Shown here piece after piece: positions 18,024-27,854 of a stretch of DNA of 64,000 nucleotides (position 1 is its first letter; each line of letters starts with the position of its first letter). The translations under genes were made by a program, and so were the position numbers. The stretch comes from Halobacteriovoraceae bacterium. GTDB taxonomy: Bacteria > Bdellovibrionota > Bacteriovoracia > Bacteriovoracales > Bacteriovoracaceae. The DNA lies in the NCBI GenBank assembly GCA_020635115.1, contig JACKAK010000002.1, positions 186,001 to 250,000 on the forward strand, given 5' to 3'. Under the pieces are notes generated by a model that was given only the letters and a program-made list of their open reading frames with translations, had not been told where the DNA came from and did not search any database.

Positions 18024-21000
18024 ATGCTAGATTCTATTTTTTCAAAAATTGATAATAACCTAGAGAAGCACAATCATGTCTTTTTGCATGGACCTTCTTC
18101 GGATCAATTATCTGTTATTCTAAATTATTACCAAGATTTTAAAAAACAGAATAATTTAATTATCTGTCAAGACAATGAAGCTGCTGAACACGTCTTTAGT
18201 TTTTTAAAGGACATTCAGATTAACGCATCAAAACATAATTTATACATGTACTATCCCTATGAGGACACCCCTTATAATGGTATTTTTCAGTCAGAACAGG
18301 ATATGCACTATAATTTTAACATCCTCTTCAAGCTATCTCATAATTCTGAAAATCTTACAGTTGTAACAAGTATTGATGCGGTTTTTCAAAAAATCCCAAA
18401 TAAATCATTTTTTAAAGATCATTATCTAAGTTTAAATGTAGAAGATATCATTTCCCCAACTGAACTTGCTCAAAAATTATATCATTTGGGCTACAACTCT
18501 GGATCATCAATCGAGGAACCTGGAACATTTACACAAAAGGGTGAAATTTTTGATATTTGTACACCAGGTAAAGATGCTTTTAGAATACATTTTTTTGATG
18601 ATCTAATTGAAGAAATTAGTTGTGTTGATTTTGTTACAAAACGTACAATTGATAACTCAAAACTTAATTCAATAGATATTGGTCCAAATACTCATATCGT
18701 GAGAAATAATCAATTCACACAAAATCTAAGAAAAAACCTGCCTTTCCCAAGGCCTGGTCAACGAGAAAAATTTGAGTTTAAGAAATCAATTTTTGAAAGT
18801 CTTTCGAATGGAATAATATTTGAGGACTATATATCTTATTTTCCACTATTTTTCGATAATAAGCAGACTCTCATCGATTATTTTAATCTAGACCTATCAA
18901 AGCTCTATTTTTTTAATTATGAAATTTCGATGAAACAACTTGAGCTATTTAGAGAACATCTTTATGACATGTATGATAAATATTTTTCCATAGAGGATAC
19001 AAATTCTCTCCTGCCTGATCCCAATGAATATTATTCATTCTATGAGCAAATTGTGTTCTCTAAGTACAAAAAAATCTATCATGATCAATTAAAAATTGAA
19101 GTTGAATTAGAGCTTAAAGATGAATTCGATCACTTTCACTTAAAATTGGATCCCCTAAGCAGTATAATCAATTCTATAGTTAATCCTACAATTTCTAGAG
19201 AAGTAAAAATTAGATCAATCTTGGCATATATAGATAAGAATTTTAAATATTCTGGTAATATTATTTTTCTTCATAGCAACGATTCAACAAAAATTGAATT
19301 TAAACACCTTCTTGAAAGCAATCTAGAAGAATATTCAGAGATATATAAACGTGTTCATTATTTAAAAGCATATTTACCTAGTAGTTTTTTTCATGAAAAC
19401 AGTAAAACTATTTTTATATCTGATAATGAAATATTTGCTGCAAAGAAAAGTAAAACAAAACCAAAGTTGAATTACGATCTAGATCTTTTTGCAGAACAAT
19501 TATCAACCTTAAAAATAGGAGACTTTGTTATCCATAGTGATTATGGACAGGGTAAGTATCTTGGATTGGAACAAATTGATCATGGAACAGGGTTAAATGA
19601 TTTTTTAGTCATAGAATATACTTTGCAAGATAAAATTTATGTTCCGGTTTATAAAATCGACCAAATTCAAAAACAGGCCGACTCAAGTGCAAATTTACAA
19701 CTTGATAATTTGAGAACAAAATCTTTTGAAGTGACAAAAGCAAAGGCAAAAAAATCAGTTAAAAAACTTGCTTTTGATTTACTAAAACTTCAAGCAGAAA
19801 GATCTTCAATTCAATCATTCCCTTATTCTCCACCCGATGAAAACTTTCATCAATTTGAACTGGACTTCCCTTATGAGGAAACTCCTGATCAGAAAAATGC
19901 TTCACTAAGAGTCATTGAAGAAATGCAAAAAACAACCCCTATGGATTTTTTGGTTTGTGGAGATGTAGGTTTTGGAAAAACAGAAATTGCAATGCGGGCG
20001 GCCTTCAAAGCTGTGCTAGATCACAAGCAAGTTGCAATACTTGTTCCAACGACCATACTTGCACTCCAGCATTTTAACTCTTTTATAAAAAGATTTAAAA
20101 ATTTTCCGGTTAATATCCAATTTGTTTCAAGATTAAAAACTCCAAAGCAAGTTCAAGCTATACTCAGTGATCTTGAAGAGGGAAAAGTAGATATATTAAT
20201 TGGAACACATAAAATTCTTTCAAAATCAGTCGTCTTTAAAGATCTAGGACTTGTCATAGTTGATGAAGAACAAAGATTTGGTGTATCTCATAAAGAAAAA
20301 CTCAAGCTATTGAAAACTTCTGTTGATTTTCTCACTCTTACAGCAACTCCAATACCAAGAACAATGCAAATGGCCTTCCTAGGATTAAGAGAATTGGCCC
20401 TGATTAAAACTGCACCACCTAGAAGACAGTCAATTAAAACCTATCTTATAAAAGAAGACGAAGTAACTCTAAAAATGGCCATTGAAAAGGAACTGAATCG
20501 CGGTGGACAAGTTTATTTTGTTCACAACAGAGTAAGAGATATGGAAATTATCAAAGAAAAAATATTAAAGTTAGCTCCAAAAGCAAATATACTTATAGCA
20601 CATGGACAATTGCCAGAAAGAGAACTTGAAAAAAGAATGACCGCTTTTTACAATGGTGATTTTAATGTTCTTTTGGCCACAACAATTATTGAGAGTGGTA
20701 TTGATATACCAAGTGCAAATACAATGATTATTGATAGAGCTGATACTTATGGCCTTTCTCAACTTCATCAATTGCGAGGTCGAATCGGAAGATCTGACAA
20801 AAAAGGTTATGCCTATTTTGTGATACCTGAAAGTAAAATAATTAATGATAATGCTCAAAAAAGACTTAAGGCATTACAAACATTTTCTGAACTTGGATCA
20901 GGTTTTAATATTGCTTCCAGTGATCTTGAAATACGAGGAGCTGGAGACATCTTAGGTGCTGAACAATCTGGTCATATTGCAAATATAGGGCTTGAACTTT

Positions 21001-21515
21001 ATATGGAACTGCTTAAAGAAGCGATTCACAATTTAAAAGGTGAAAAACAATATCTCAAATCAAATATTGAAATATTTGCTCCGTTTAGTGGTTTAATTCC
21101 AGGACACTATATTTCGCAACAATCTGAACGACTTAGATTTTATAAAAGAATGTCAAATACTTCCTCTCTTGAAAAATTATCTGACATCATTGAAGAAATG
21201 AAAGATATTTATGGGCCTTTTACACAAGAGGTGGAGAATCTGAGTGTTTTAATCCAAATTAAAATTTTATTTCAAGACAAGGCCATCACACAAGTTAAGG
21301 CTGTGGGAAATACATTAAAATTAAAATTTAACGAGGGAAAACTAGCTGCAAACTTAGAATTTAGAAATAAACTTGTTGAGAATCTTTTCAATCACCCTAA
21401 TAAATTCAGCTTTTCTCCAGACTACACAGTGAGTTACAGACATCATGCACAACTTTCTCCTGAAGAAATGTTGAATGCTGCAAAATATATTGCACAGCAA
21501 ATCATCCCATGTTAG
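18024..21515 (+). CDS. mfd: Transcription-repair coupling factor
   Basis: A 1163-residue ATP-dependent DNA translocase that removes RNA polymerase stalled at lesions and recruits UvrA. In order: UvrB-like N-terminal domains (residues 1-400), an RNA-polymerase interaction domain near 495-550 (GDFVIHSDYGQGKYLGLEQI), a RecG-like helicase with Walker A GDVGFGKTE near 645 and DEEQ near 746, motif VI RGRIGRSDKKGYAYF, and a C-terminal TRCF domain (EELYGPF-like DIYGPFT). Length is normal. It heads an operon that also contains uvrA, so two partners of transcription-coupled repair are linked, separated by two chaperone genes. Confidence 0.97.
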   Translation: MLDSIFSKIDNNLEKHNHVFLHGPSSDQLSVILNYYQDFKKQNNLIICQDNEAAEHVFSFLKDIQINASKHNLYMYYPYEDTPYNGIFQSEQDMHYNFNILFKLSHNSENLTVVTSIDAVFQKIPNKSFFKDHYLSLNVEDIISPTELAQKLYHLGYNSGSSIEEPGTFTQKGEIFDICTPGKDAFRIHFFDDLIEEISCVDFVTKRTIDNSKLNSIDIGPNTHIVRNNQFTQNLRKNLPFPRPGQREKFEFKKSIFESLSNGIIFEDYISYFPLFFDNKQTLIDYFNLDLSKLYFFNYEISMKQLELFREHLYDMYDKYFSIEDTNSLLPDPNEYYSFYEQIVFSKYKKIYHDQLKIEVELELKDEFDHFHLKLDPLSSIINSIVNPTISREVKIRSILAYIDKNFKYSGNIIFLHSNDSTKIEFKHLLESNLEEYSEIYKRVHYLKAYLPSSFFHENSKTIFISDNEIFAAKKSKTKPKLNYDLDLFAEQLSTLKIGDFVIHSDYGQGKYLGLEQIDHGTGLNDFLVIEYTLQDKIYVPVYKIDQIQKQADSSANLQLDNLRTKSFEVTKAKAKKSVKKLAFDLLKLQAERSSIQSFPYSPPDENFHQFELDFPYEETPDQKNASLRVIEEMQKTTPMDFLVCGDVGFGKTEIAMRAAFKAVLDHKQVAILVPTTILALQHFNSFIKRFKNFPVNIQFVSRLKTPKQVQAILSDLEEGKVDILIGTHKILSKSVVFKDLGLVIVDEEQRFGVSHKEKLKLLKTSVDFLTLTATPIPRTMQMAFLGLRELALIKTAPPRRQSIKTYLIKEDEVTLKMAIEKELNRGGQVYFVHNRVRDMEIIKEKILKLAPKANILIAHGQLPERELEKRMTAFYNGDFNVLLATTIIESGIDIPSANTMIIDRADTYGLSQLHQLRGRIGRSDKKGYAYFVIPESKIINDNAQKRLKALQTFSELGSGFNIASSDLEIRGAGDILGAEQSGHIANIGLELYMELLKEAIHNLKGEKQYLKSNIEIFAPFSGLIPGHYISQQSERLRFYKRMSNTSSLEKLSDIIEEMKDIYGPFTQEVENLSVLIQIKILFQDKAITQVKAVGNTLKLKFNEGKLAANLEFRNKLVENLFNHPNKFSFSPDYTVSYRHHAQLSPEEMLNAAKYIAQQIIPC

Positions 21516-21550
21516 CGTTATTACTAGGAACTTTTTAACGGGAAATTCTT

Positions 21551-22366
21551 ATGCAAATGTCAGTTACAATCATACTATCCTTTCTTTTATCTTTTGGACT
21601 TTTCGCAAGGAAAAATGATCCGATTGTGGCAAAAGTAAATGGAGAAGAAATTTACAAGAGTGATTTAGAAAATACATACGACAAACAAAAATATATTGTT
21701 ACAGACAGGCCTACCACTAGAGATGCTGTACTAAATGATCTCATTAACCGACAGCTTGGCATTCAAAAAGCAAAAAAAAATAAACTTGAAAGCAATGATT
21801 TAGTTAGAAAAAAAACTGAAGATATTCTTTACCATGCACAAGTTTCAAGAGATTTAGAACCTCGCTTGAGAGATATAAAAGTAAGTGATGAAGAGGTAAA
21901 AGAGTATTACAAGCATAGCCCTGAATATAGAACTTCACAAATACTCTTTCGTTTAAAAGTAAATGCAAGCAAAGAAGAAATTCAAGACATGATGGCCAGA
22001 GCATTGGATGCTTACAATAGATTAAAAGCACACCCAGAATTATTTGCTGAAATTGCCAACAAAGAATCCATGAGCTCTAGTGCTTTGAATGGTGGGGATA
22101 TGGGCTATCTGCCTGCAGTGAGAATGGCCCCAGAGTATTTTAAGGCAATCAAACAAACAAAAATTGGTCAAATTACTCCACCTGTCAGGACTCAGCTTGG
22201 CTTTCACATAATCAAGGTCATCGCCCTTAGATCTGAAGATGAAATTGACATGTCGCTATATAAAAAAATAATATTTGATCAAAAGCGTGATACCCTTCTC
22301 AATGAATATTTTAAAGAACTACGCAAAGGTGCGTCTATAAAAATTGAAAAAAAGTATTTAGAATAG
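21551..22366 (+). CDS. PpiC/SurA-type peptidyl-prolyl isomerase, exported
   Basis: This 271-residue protein opens with a signal peptide (MQMSVTIILSFLLSFGLFA). A SurA-N-like chaperone helix region follows (DPIVAKVNGEEIYKSDLENT), then a parvulin rotamase domain around residues 115-235 with YRTSQILFRL, MSSSALNGGDMGYLP and TQLGFHIIKVI. It should act in the periplasm, assisting folding of exported or outer-membrane proteins. It lies 35 bases after mfd and 31 bases before a second SurA-like gene, so the two are probably co-expressed. Which of the two is the true SurA equivalent cannot be decided from sequence alone. Confidence 0.88.
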   Translation: MQMSVTIILSFLLSFGLFARKNDPIVAKVNGEEIYKSDLENTYDKQKYIVTDRPTTRDAVLNDLINRQLGIQKAKKNKLESNDLVRKKTEDILYHAQVSRDLEPRLRDIKVSDEEVKEYYKHSPEYRTSQILFRLKVNASKEEIQDMMARALDAYNRLKAHPELFAEIANKESMSSSALNGGDMGYLPAVRMAPEYFKAIKQTKIGQITPPVRTQLGFHIIKVIALRSEDEIDMSLYKKIIFDQKRDTLLNEYFKELRKGASIKIEKKYLE

Positions 22367-22394
22367 CGCCCTACTAAACCTCTACGTTAGGGCG
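22367..22394 (+). promoter_or_regulatory. Intergenic hairpin covering the ribosome site of the second chaperone gene
   Basis: The 31-base gap between the two chaperone genes consists almost entirely of the inverted repeat CGCCCTA (22367-22373) ... TAGGGCG (22388-22394) with a 14-base loop. The only Shine-Dalgarno-like sequence before the ATG at 22398 (AGGG) lies in the 3' arm. No T tract follows, so it is unlikely to be a terminator; translational coupling or mRNA processing is inferred. Confidence 0.5.
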
Positions 22395-22397
22395 TCT

Positions 22398-23306
22398 ATG
22401 AAATTATTCCTTCTTTTCTCTTTTGTCTTTTCCGCTTCTATTCATGCTAAATTACTTGATAAAACAGTAGCTGTCGTCAATACGAATATTATAATGCAAT
22501 CAGAGGTTGAGCGAATTTTGCAAAATTACAAAATGCGTTCTCAAATTTCTCCAGGTATATATGATAATCGCCAGATAAATGATCAAAATATAGTTAATTT
22601 GCTTATTAGAAAGTATCTTATTCGTTCTAAATTACAAGAAATGGGCCATGTAATTTCAAATGAAGACATTGAGAATTATATTAATTCAGTTGTTCAAAAG
22701 GGTCTTGGCTTTAATAGGGCACAGCTAACAGAATATCTTATGCAACAAAATATGACCTTTAATGAGTATTTTGAAATAACTCGTGAGTCACAAGAATTTA
22801 CTATCTATAATAGAAGAATCATTATGCCACTTGTCTCAATCACTGAACAAGAAGTTAAGAATCAATTTTTTGAACTTAACAAAAATGATAGCACTCTTGC
22901 AGTTAAATATAACCTTGTAGACTTCTCGATATCAAAATCAGACGTAAGTAAAGATTTGTTAACAGGTATGTCTAAGGCCCTAAAAGCGATGTCTGAAACA
23001 GGAAACCTCTCTTCTGATTATAAAAATGTCTCTACAAATGATTTGGGTGAAATTACCGAAGATGGATTAACAAAAGATCTGAAAATGTTACTTAAGTCGA
23101 CACCTGAAGGATCTTTCAGCTCTCCTATTCTTTTGAACAATGAGTATCATGTGTTTTTTGTAAAAAAGAAAGATCTGGCAGAATCATTTATTTTTACTGA
23201 AAATAAAGAAAAGATTCGAGAGATATTAATGAGAAAAAAGGTTGCTGAAATTTCAAAAATTTGGGTAGAAAGAGAATCAAATAAACATTATGTTAGAAAA
23301 TTTTAA
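22398..23306 (+). CDS. SurA-N-domain periplasmic chaperone, rotamase domain degenerate
   Basis: A 302-residue protein with a signal peptide (MKLFLLFSFVFSASIHA) followed by a clear SurA N-terminal chaperone domain: LLDKTVAVVNTNIIMQSEVE and GLGFNRAQLTEYLMQQNMTF. The C-terminal half has the size of one parvulin domain, but the usual GGDLGW-type motif is only weakly represented (NDLGEITEDGL, then NNEYHVFFVKK), so isomerase activity is doubtful. Its role is probably outer-membrane protein chaperoning alongside the PpiC protein encoded just upstream. uvrA begins 9 bases after its stop. Confidence 0.85.
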   Translation: MKLFLLFSFVFSASIHAKLLDKTVAVVNTNIIMQSEVERILQNYKMRSQISPGIYDNRQINDQNIVNLLIRKYLIRSKLQEMGHVISNEDIENYINSVVQKGLGFNRAQLTEYLMQQNMTFNEYFEITRESQEFTIYNRRIIMPLVSITEQEVKNQFFELNKNDSTLAVKYNLVDFSISKSDVSKDLLTGMSKALKAMSETGNLSSDYKNVSTNDLGEITEDGLTKDLKMLLKSTPEGSFSSPILLNNEYHVFFVKKKDLAESFIFTENKEKIREILMRKKVAEISKIWVERESNKHYVRKF

Positions 23307-23315
23307 AGTGATATT

Positions 23316-26105
23316 ATGGGAATTGACCACATCGTTATTCGAAAAGCAAAAGTTCATAACCTAAAAGAAATTTCACTAAAAATTCCTAAAAACACTCTTA
23401 CTGTCATTACAGGCCCTTCAGGTTCTGGTAAATCTTCTTTGGCCTTTGATACTATCTATGTTGAAGGACAGAGAAGATATATTGAATCTCTCTCATCTTA
23501 TGCAAGGCAATTTTTAGGTCAATATCAACCTCCTGATGTCGAATCAATCACAGGACTTTCTCCAGCAATTGCAATTGATCAAAAAAGCACTTCTAGAAAT
23601 CCAAGATCAACAGTAGGAACGATCACTGAAATTTATGATTATCTTAGGATACTTTTTGCTCGTGTTGGAACTTTATATTGCCCTGATTCGGGGCAAATAA
23701 TTAGGTCATACTCACCTAGTCAGATTGCAAAGTTTACGGCCGAAAAAAAAGAAAATGCTAAACTTCATATTTTATCCCCTCTTTCAATTCCAAAAAAATT
23801 AAACTCAAAGTTCTTTGATAACTATAAAACACAGGGATACTTAAGGGTTAAAATAAATGATGAAATATTAAAAATTGATGAAATAACAAAGTTCTCCTCA
23901 ATAAATAGTTTAGACTTAGTAATTGATAGACTCACTAACAAAAAAGAAAATGAGAAGCGCTTAATTGATTCTATTGAATTGGCACTGAAGCTAGGACATG
24001 GAAAAATAAACATATTAATTGATGATGATGTTTATTTTTTTTCAGAAAAAAATATTTCACCTGTAACTGGTGAAATTCTTCCTGAACTCAATCCTAAACT
24101 TTTCTCTTTCAACTCACCCTTTGGAGCATGTCCTAAATGCAATGGGATTGGAGAATCAAAGGTTATTACAAAAGAAGGGATCATCTTTGATGAAAATCTT
24201 TCAATACTTGATGGAGCACTTTCTCCTGTTAATAAAAAAAGTTCATTTCTTTATAAAATGATTTTAAGTATAGCACAGGAAGAAAAAATTGATCTCAGTA
24301 TTCCTTATAAAAATCTTACAAATTCATTCAAAACTCTACTTTTCGAAGGCAGTTCTAAAGTTTATCGGTATAAATTTACTTCAGAAAACTCAAAATTTGA
24401 ATTTTCTAAACCTTTTCCAGGGCTTATTTCCTGGTTAGAAAAAAAATATCTTGAAAGTTCTTCTGAAAAAGTTAGATCCAGCTTAGAAGAGTACATGCAT
24501 ATTCAAAAATGCCCAATGTGTAAGGGAGATAGATTAAATCAAATAGCTCTTTCAACTAAAATTAATGAATTCAATATTATGGATCTTGCAAACTCCCCTA
24601 TTGTTAGAACATTAAATAAACTTGAGAATATTAAATTAGATGGTGAAAAGAAAATTATCGCAGATAAATTACTAAAAGAAATTCTCTCAAGATTAGGATT
24701 TTTGATCGATGTAGGCCTTGAGTATCTTACTTTAAATAGATCTGCGGCAACACTCTCTGGTGGTGAATCACAAAGAATCAGACTTGCCACTCAAATTGGC
24801 TCAGCTCTTTCTGGAGTCTTATATGTACTAGATGAACCCTCAATAGGTCTTCATCAAAGAGATAATAAAAAACTTATAAGTACTATGAAAAAATTAAGAG
24901 ATCTCGGCAATACTGTCATCGTTGTTGAACATGATGAAGAAACAATACGTGAGGCCGACCATATAATTGATATTGGGCCAGGAGCTGGTATACACGGAGG
25001 AAAAATCGTCGCACAGGGTTTACTTTCAGAAATTCAAAATCTTAATACAATAACCGCAAAATATCTATCAGGTAAGAAGAAAATCTCCTGTATCCCAAAA
25101 AATTATTCACCTGAAAATTTTTTAGTCTTATGTGGTGCTAGTCAAAATAATCTTAAATCTGTTGATGTGAAAATTCCAAGTAATGGACTCGTTTGCATTA
25201 CAGGAGTTTCAGGTTCAGGAAAATCAACTTTAATTCATCAAATACTTGTTCCTGCTCTTAAAAATAAAATAGATAAAAAAAATGGCCATCTTTATAAAAG
25301 AAGCAATTTTCAGTCCTTAACGGGAAGTGAGCAATTTAAATCAATAATCGAACTTGACCAATCCCCTATTGGAAGAACTCCAAACTCAAATCCAGCAACT
25401 TATAGCGGATTATTTGATCTCATAAGAGCTTTATTTGCAAAAACTCCAGAATCACAAGTCAGAGGCTATAAACAAGGACGATTTTCTTTTAATGTTAAGG
25501 GTGGAAGATGTGAAGAATGTGAGGGAAATGGAGTAAAAAAAATTGAAATGCATTTTTTACCAGATGTCTTTGTTACTTGTTCTGAATGTAATGGTAAAAG
25601 ATATAATGATGATACATTATCAGTTCTATACCGTGGAAAAAATATAGCTGATATATTAGAGCTTACAATTGAAGAGGCCTGTAGTTTTTTTGAAAATCAC
25701 AATAAAATCAAGCAAATTTTACAGACACTTAACTCTATTGGACTTGGATATATGAAATTAGGCCAATCAGCGACGACTCTCTCAGGTGGTGAGGCCCAAA
25801 GACTGAAACTAGCAAAAGAGTTAGCAAAATCCATTAGAGGTAAATGTTTATATGTTCTGGATGAACCAACAACAGGTCTTCATTTTGAAGATATAAATAT
25901 TTTACTTGTTGCAATTAGAAAGTTAGTTGACTCGGGACATGCAATGATCGTCATTGAACACAATTTAGATGTCATTAAAAATTCAGACTGGATCATAGAT
26001 TTGGGCCCTGAAGGTGGAGAAAAAGGAGGAACAATTCTTTTTTCAGGCCTACGTGATGAACTCAAAAATATCAAATCTTCTTATACAGGGCATTTTCTTA
26101 AGTGA
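23316..26105 (+). CDS. uvrA: Excinuclease ABC subunit A
   Basis: A 929-residue damage-recognition ATPase of nucleotide excision repair, cytoplasmic. It has two ABC cassettes: Walker A GPSGSGKSS near residue 32 and signature LSGGESQRIRLA near 480; Walker A GVSGSGKST near 632 and signature LSGGEAQRLKLA near 822. The C-terminal zinc module is intact (CEECEGNG ... CSECNGKR). In the first zinc module only the second CxxC (CPKC near 272) is seen; the expected first pair reads SPVT. A third pair CPMC occurs near 399. Co-operonic with mfd. Confidence 0.97.
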   Translation: MGIDHIVIRKAKVHNLKEISLKIPKNTLTVITGPSGSGKSSLAFDTIYVEGQRRYIESLSSYARQFLGQYQPPDVESITGLSPAIAIDQKSTSRNPRSTVGTITEIYDYLRILFARVGTLYCPDSGQIIRSYSPSQIAKFTAEKKENAKLHILSPLSIPKKLNSKFFDNYKTQGYLRVKINDEILKIDEITKFSSINSLDLVIDRLTNKKENEKRLIDSIELALKLGHGKINILIDDDVYFFSEKNISPVTGEILPELNPKLFSFNSPFGACPKCNGIGESKVITKEGIIFDENLSILDGALSPVNKKSSFLYKMILSIAQEEKIDLSIPYKNLTNSFKTLLFEGSSKVYRYKFTSENSKFEFSKPFPGLISWLEKKYLESSSEKVRSSLEEYMHIQKCPMCKGDRLNQIALSTKINEFNIMDLANSPIVRTLNKLENIKLDGEKKIIADKLLKEILSRLGFLIDVGLEYLTLNRSAATLSGGESQRIRLATQIGSALSGVLYVLDEPSIGLHQRDNKKLISTMKKLRDLGNTVIVVEHDEETIREADHIIDIGPGAGIHGGKIVAQGLLSEIQNLNTITAKYLSGKKKISCIPKNYSPENFLVLCGASQNNLKSVDVKIPSNGLVCITGVSGSGKSTLIHQILVPALKNKIDKKNGHLYKRSNFQSLTGSEQFKSIIELDQSPIGRTPNSNPATYSGLFDLIRALFAKTPESQVRGYKQGRFSFNVKGGRCEECEGNGVKKIEMHFLPDVFVTCSECNGKRYNDDTLSVLYRGKNIADILELTIEEACSFFENHNKIKQILQTLNSIGLGYMKLGQSATTLSGGEAQRLKLAKELAKSIRGKCLYVLDEPTTGLHFEDINILLVAIRKLVDSGHAMIVIEHNLDVIKNSDWIIDLGPEGGEKGGTILFSGLRDELKNIKSSYTGHFLK

Positions 26106-26872
26106 AATATTATAAAAATAACTCCCCTACTGATGAACTCATTGAAAAATTCTCAAGCTTAAAAAAATTAGATAATTATCAAAAAATTATAGTCGATGGC
26201 CCAAAATGTTTCATGCAATTGTTAAAAACAGATTTAAAAATTCATGAAATACTTACTCAAGAAAAATATTTAAACTTGTTAGATCATAGAAGAATGACAG
26301 ATACTCATATACACATTTTAGAAAATTATGATTTAGAAAAAATTATTGGCCACAAAGTTCACCAGGGAATAATTGCTATTGCTGATGCACCACCCCTATT
26401 AGATATAAACTTTTTGTCAGGTCCAGCGATTTGCCTCAATGGCCTTACTTCACCAGAAAATGTTGGATCTATTATTAGAACAGCTGCTGCTTTTAATATT
26501 AAAAATATAATTTTTGATCAGAAAACTGTGAATCCTTTTTCTAGGCGTTGCATTCGGGTTTCTATGGGAAATATTTTTAATATAAATGTGAGTTATTCAC
26601 AAAATTTAATACAAGATCTTCAAAAGCTTAGAAATACGTATCAAATTATTTCAACAGCAAATAAGGAAAATTCAAAGGAAATTTCTGCAACAAAATTTGA
26701 TTCAAATTCCCTTATTATCATTGGAAGTGAGGGCCATGGAATAGATAAGCAAATCTTAGAAATTTCTGATATTGTTTCAAAAATACCAATAAGTCATTCA
26801 ACTTTACATTTAAATGCATCTATAAGTGCAGCAATATATATGTATGAACTAACAAGGAATACGAATGTTTAG
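26102..26872 (+). CDS. SpoU/TrmH-family RNA 2'-O-methyltransferase
   Basis: A 256-residue SPOUT methyltransferase that should methylate a ribose 2'-OH in rRNA or tRNA using S-adenosylmethionine. The three family motifs are present: ENVGSIIRTAAAF (motif 1), IIGSEGHGI (motif 2) and IPISHSTLHLNASISAAIYM (motif 3, with His-Leu in place of the usual Ser-Leu-Asn-Val). An N-terminal substrate-binding region precedes them. Translation starts at a GTG that overlaps the uvrA stop by four bases, indicating coupling. The particular RNA target cannot be told. Confidence 0.88.
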   Translation: MKYYKNNSPTDELIEKFSSLKKLDNYQKIIVDGPKCFMQLLKTDLKIHEILTQEKYLNLLDHRRMTDTHIHILENYDLEKIIGHKVHQGIIAIADAPPLLDINFLSGPAICLNGLTSPENVGSIIRTAAAFNIKNIIFDQKTVNPFSRRCIRVSMGNIFNINVSYSQNLIQDLQKLRNTYQIISTANKENSKEISATKFDSNSLIIIGSEGHGIDKQILEISDIVSKIPISHSTLHLNASISAAIYMYELTRNTNV

Positions 26873-27698
26873 TGATATTATCTTTCTTTCTGCTACACAT
26901 GGAAATGAACCTACTGGCGTTTATTATACACGAAATTATATTGATCAATTGAGGGAAAAATTTCCAAACTTTAGAATTCATGTTCATGAGGCCAATAAAC
27001 TGGCCCTTCAAAATGGTGTTCGTTACATTGATGAAGATTTAAATAGGATTCTTGAAAGTGAAAAAAATGAAAATCATGAAACAAAAGAATTCGAAATATT
27101 TAAAAATAAATTTTCACATTTAGATCAACAAAGTACTTTTATAATTGATCTTCATTCTGCAACATCAAACATGCACTCAACTCTTGTTAATTCAAGAACT
27201 AGCTCCGTAGTCAAAAAAATAATTTCAAATGTAAAAAATGATAGTCCTGATACATTCATTATCGAAACAATACATTTAGATAATAACTCATCATTTTTAA
27301 GTAATTACTTTAAGCATGGAATTCTTCTAGAGTTTGGGCCCATTGCACATAATACAATCTCACACTTTTATCTTGAAAAAATGGATGTTATTGTAAATTG
27401 TATTCTGACAAATATTCTGAATATTAATCATATCTATTTTTTTCAATATGAATTTTTTAAAGTTTTTGACACTATAGTTTTTCCAAATAATTTTCCAGAT
27501 TTTACATACTATATACCCAAAACAGTTAATGATTTTAAACTCATTAACAAGAATGATCCATTGCTTATATCCCCTACTAGACCAATTATTTATGCTCAAA
27601 ATGATTTCTATCCAATTTTTGTAAATGAAAGCTCATACTTTGATAAACGTATTGCTATGCTTTGCTGTCAAAAACTAACAATGGATTCTTTAACATGA
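26865..27698 (+). CDS. Aspartoacylase / succinylglutamate desuccinylase family zinc amidohydrolase
   Basis: A 277-residue member of the AstE/AspA metallo-carboxypeptidase-like family. Zinc ligands are visible as HGNE (residues near 16-19) and a later His in IIDLHSATSN, with the conserved RYIDEDLNRI substrate-binding segment between them and LLEFGPIA toward the catalytic Glu. These match aspartoacylase more closely than AstE, so deacylation of an N-acylated amino acid is likely. It overlaps the end of the methyltransferase gene by 8 bases and closes the mfd operon. Confidence 0.8.
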   Translation: MFSDIIFLSATHGNEPTGVYYTRNYIDQLREKFPNFRIHVHEANKLALQNGVRYIDEDLNRILESEKNENHETKEFEIFKNKFSHLDQQSTFIIDLHSATSNMHSTLVNSRTSSVVKKIISNVKNDSPDTFIIETIHLDNNSSFLSNYFKHGILLEFGPIAHNTISHFYLEKMDVIVNCILTNILNINHIYFFQYEFFKVFDTIVFPNNFPDFTYYIPKTVNDFKLINKNDPLLISPTRPIIYAQNDFYPIFVNESSYFDKRIAMLCCQKLTMDSLT

Positions 27699-27761
27699 GA
27701 AATTTTTCCTCTTGAATATTTAAAAATCTTATTATTTGGAAAATTTTTCCCTCTTGATTTT
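27699..27761. repeat. Imperfect direct repeat between convergent genes
   Basis: GAAATTTTTCCTCTTGA (27699-27715) recurs as GAAAATTTTTCCCTCTTGA (27740-27758). The second copy contains the near-palindrome GGAAAATTTTTCC. The 156-base gap holds no clear hairpin terminator for either convergent gene; the repeat may be a remnant of one, or chance in AT-rich DNA. Confidence 0.35.
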
Positions 27762-27854
27762 TATCTAAAAAAAGTTAAATTTAATATGAATTAATATATT
27801 TTTTAGCATCATGAAATGCACAAAAATATAAAACAAATACCTGAGCAAAATTCT

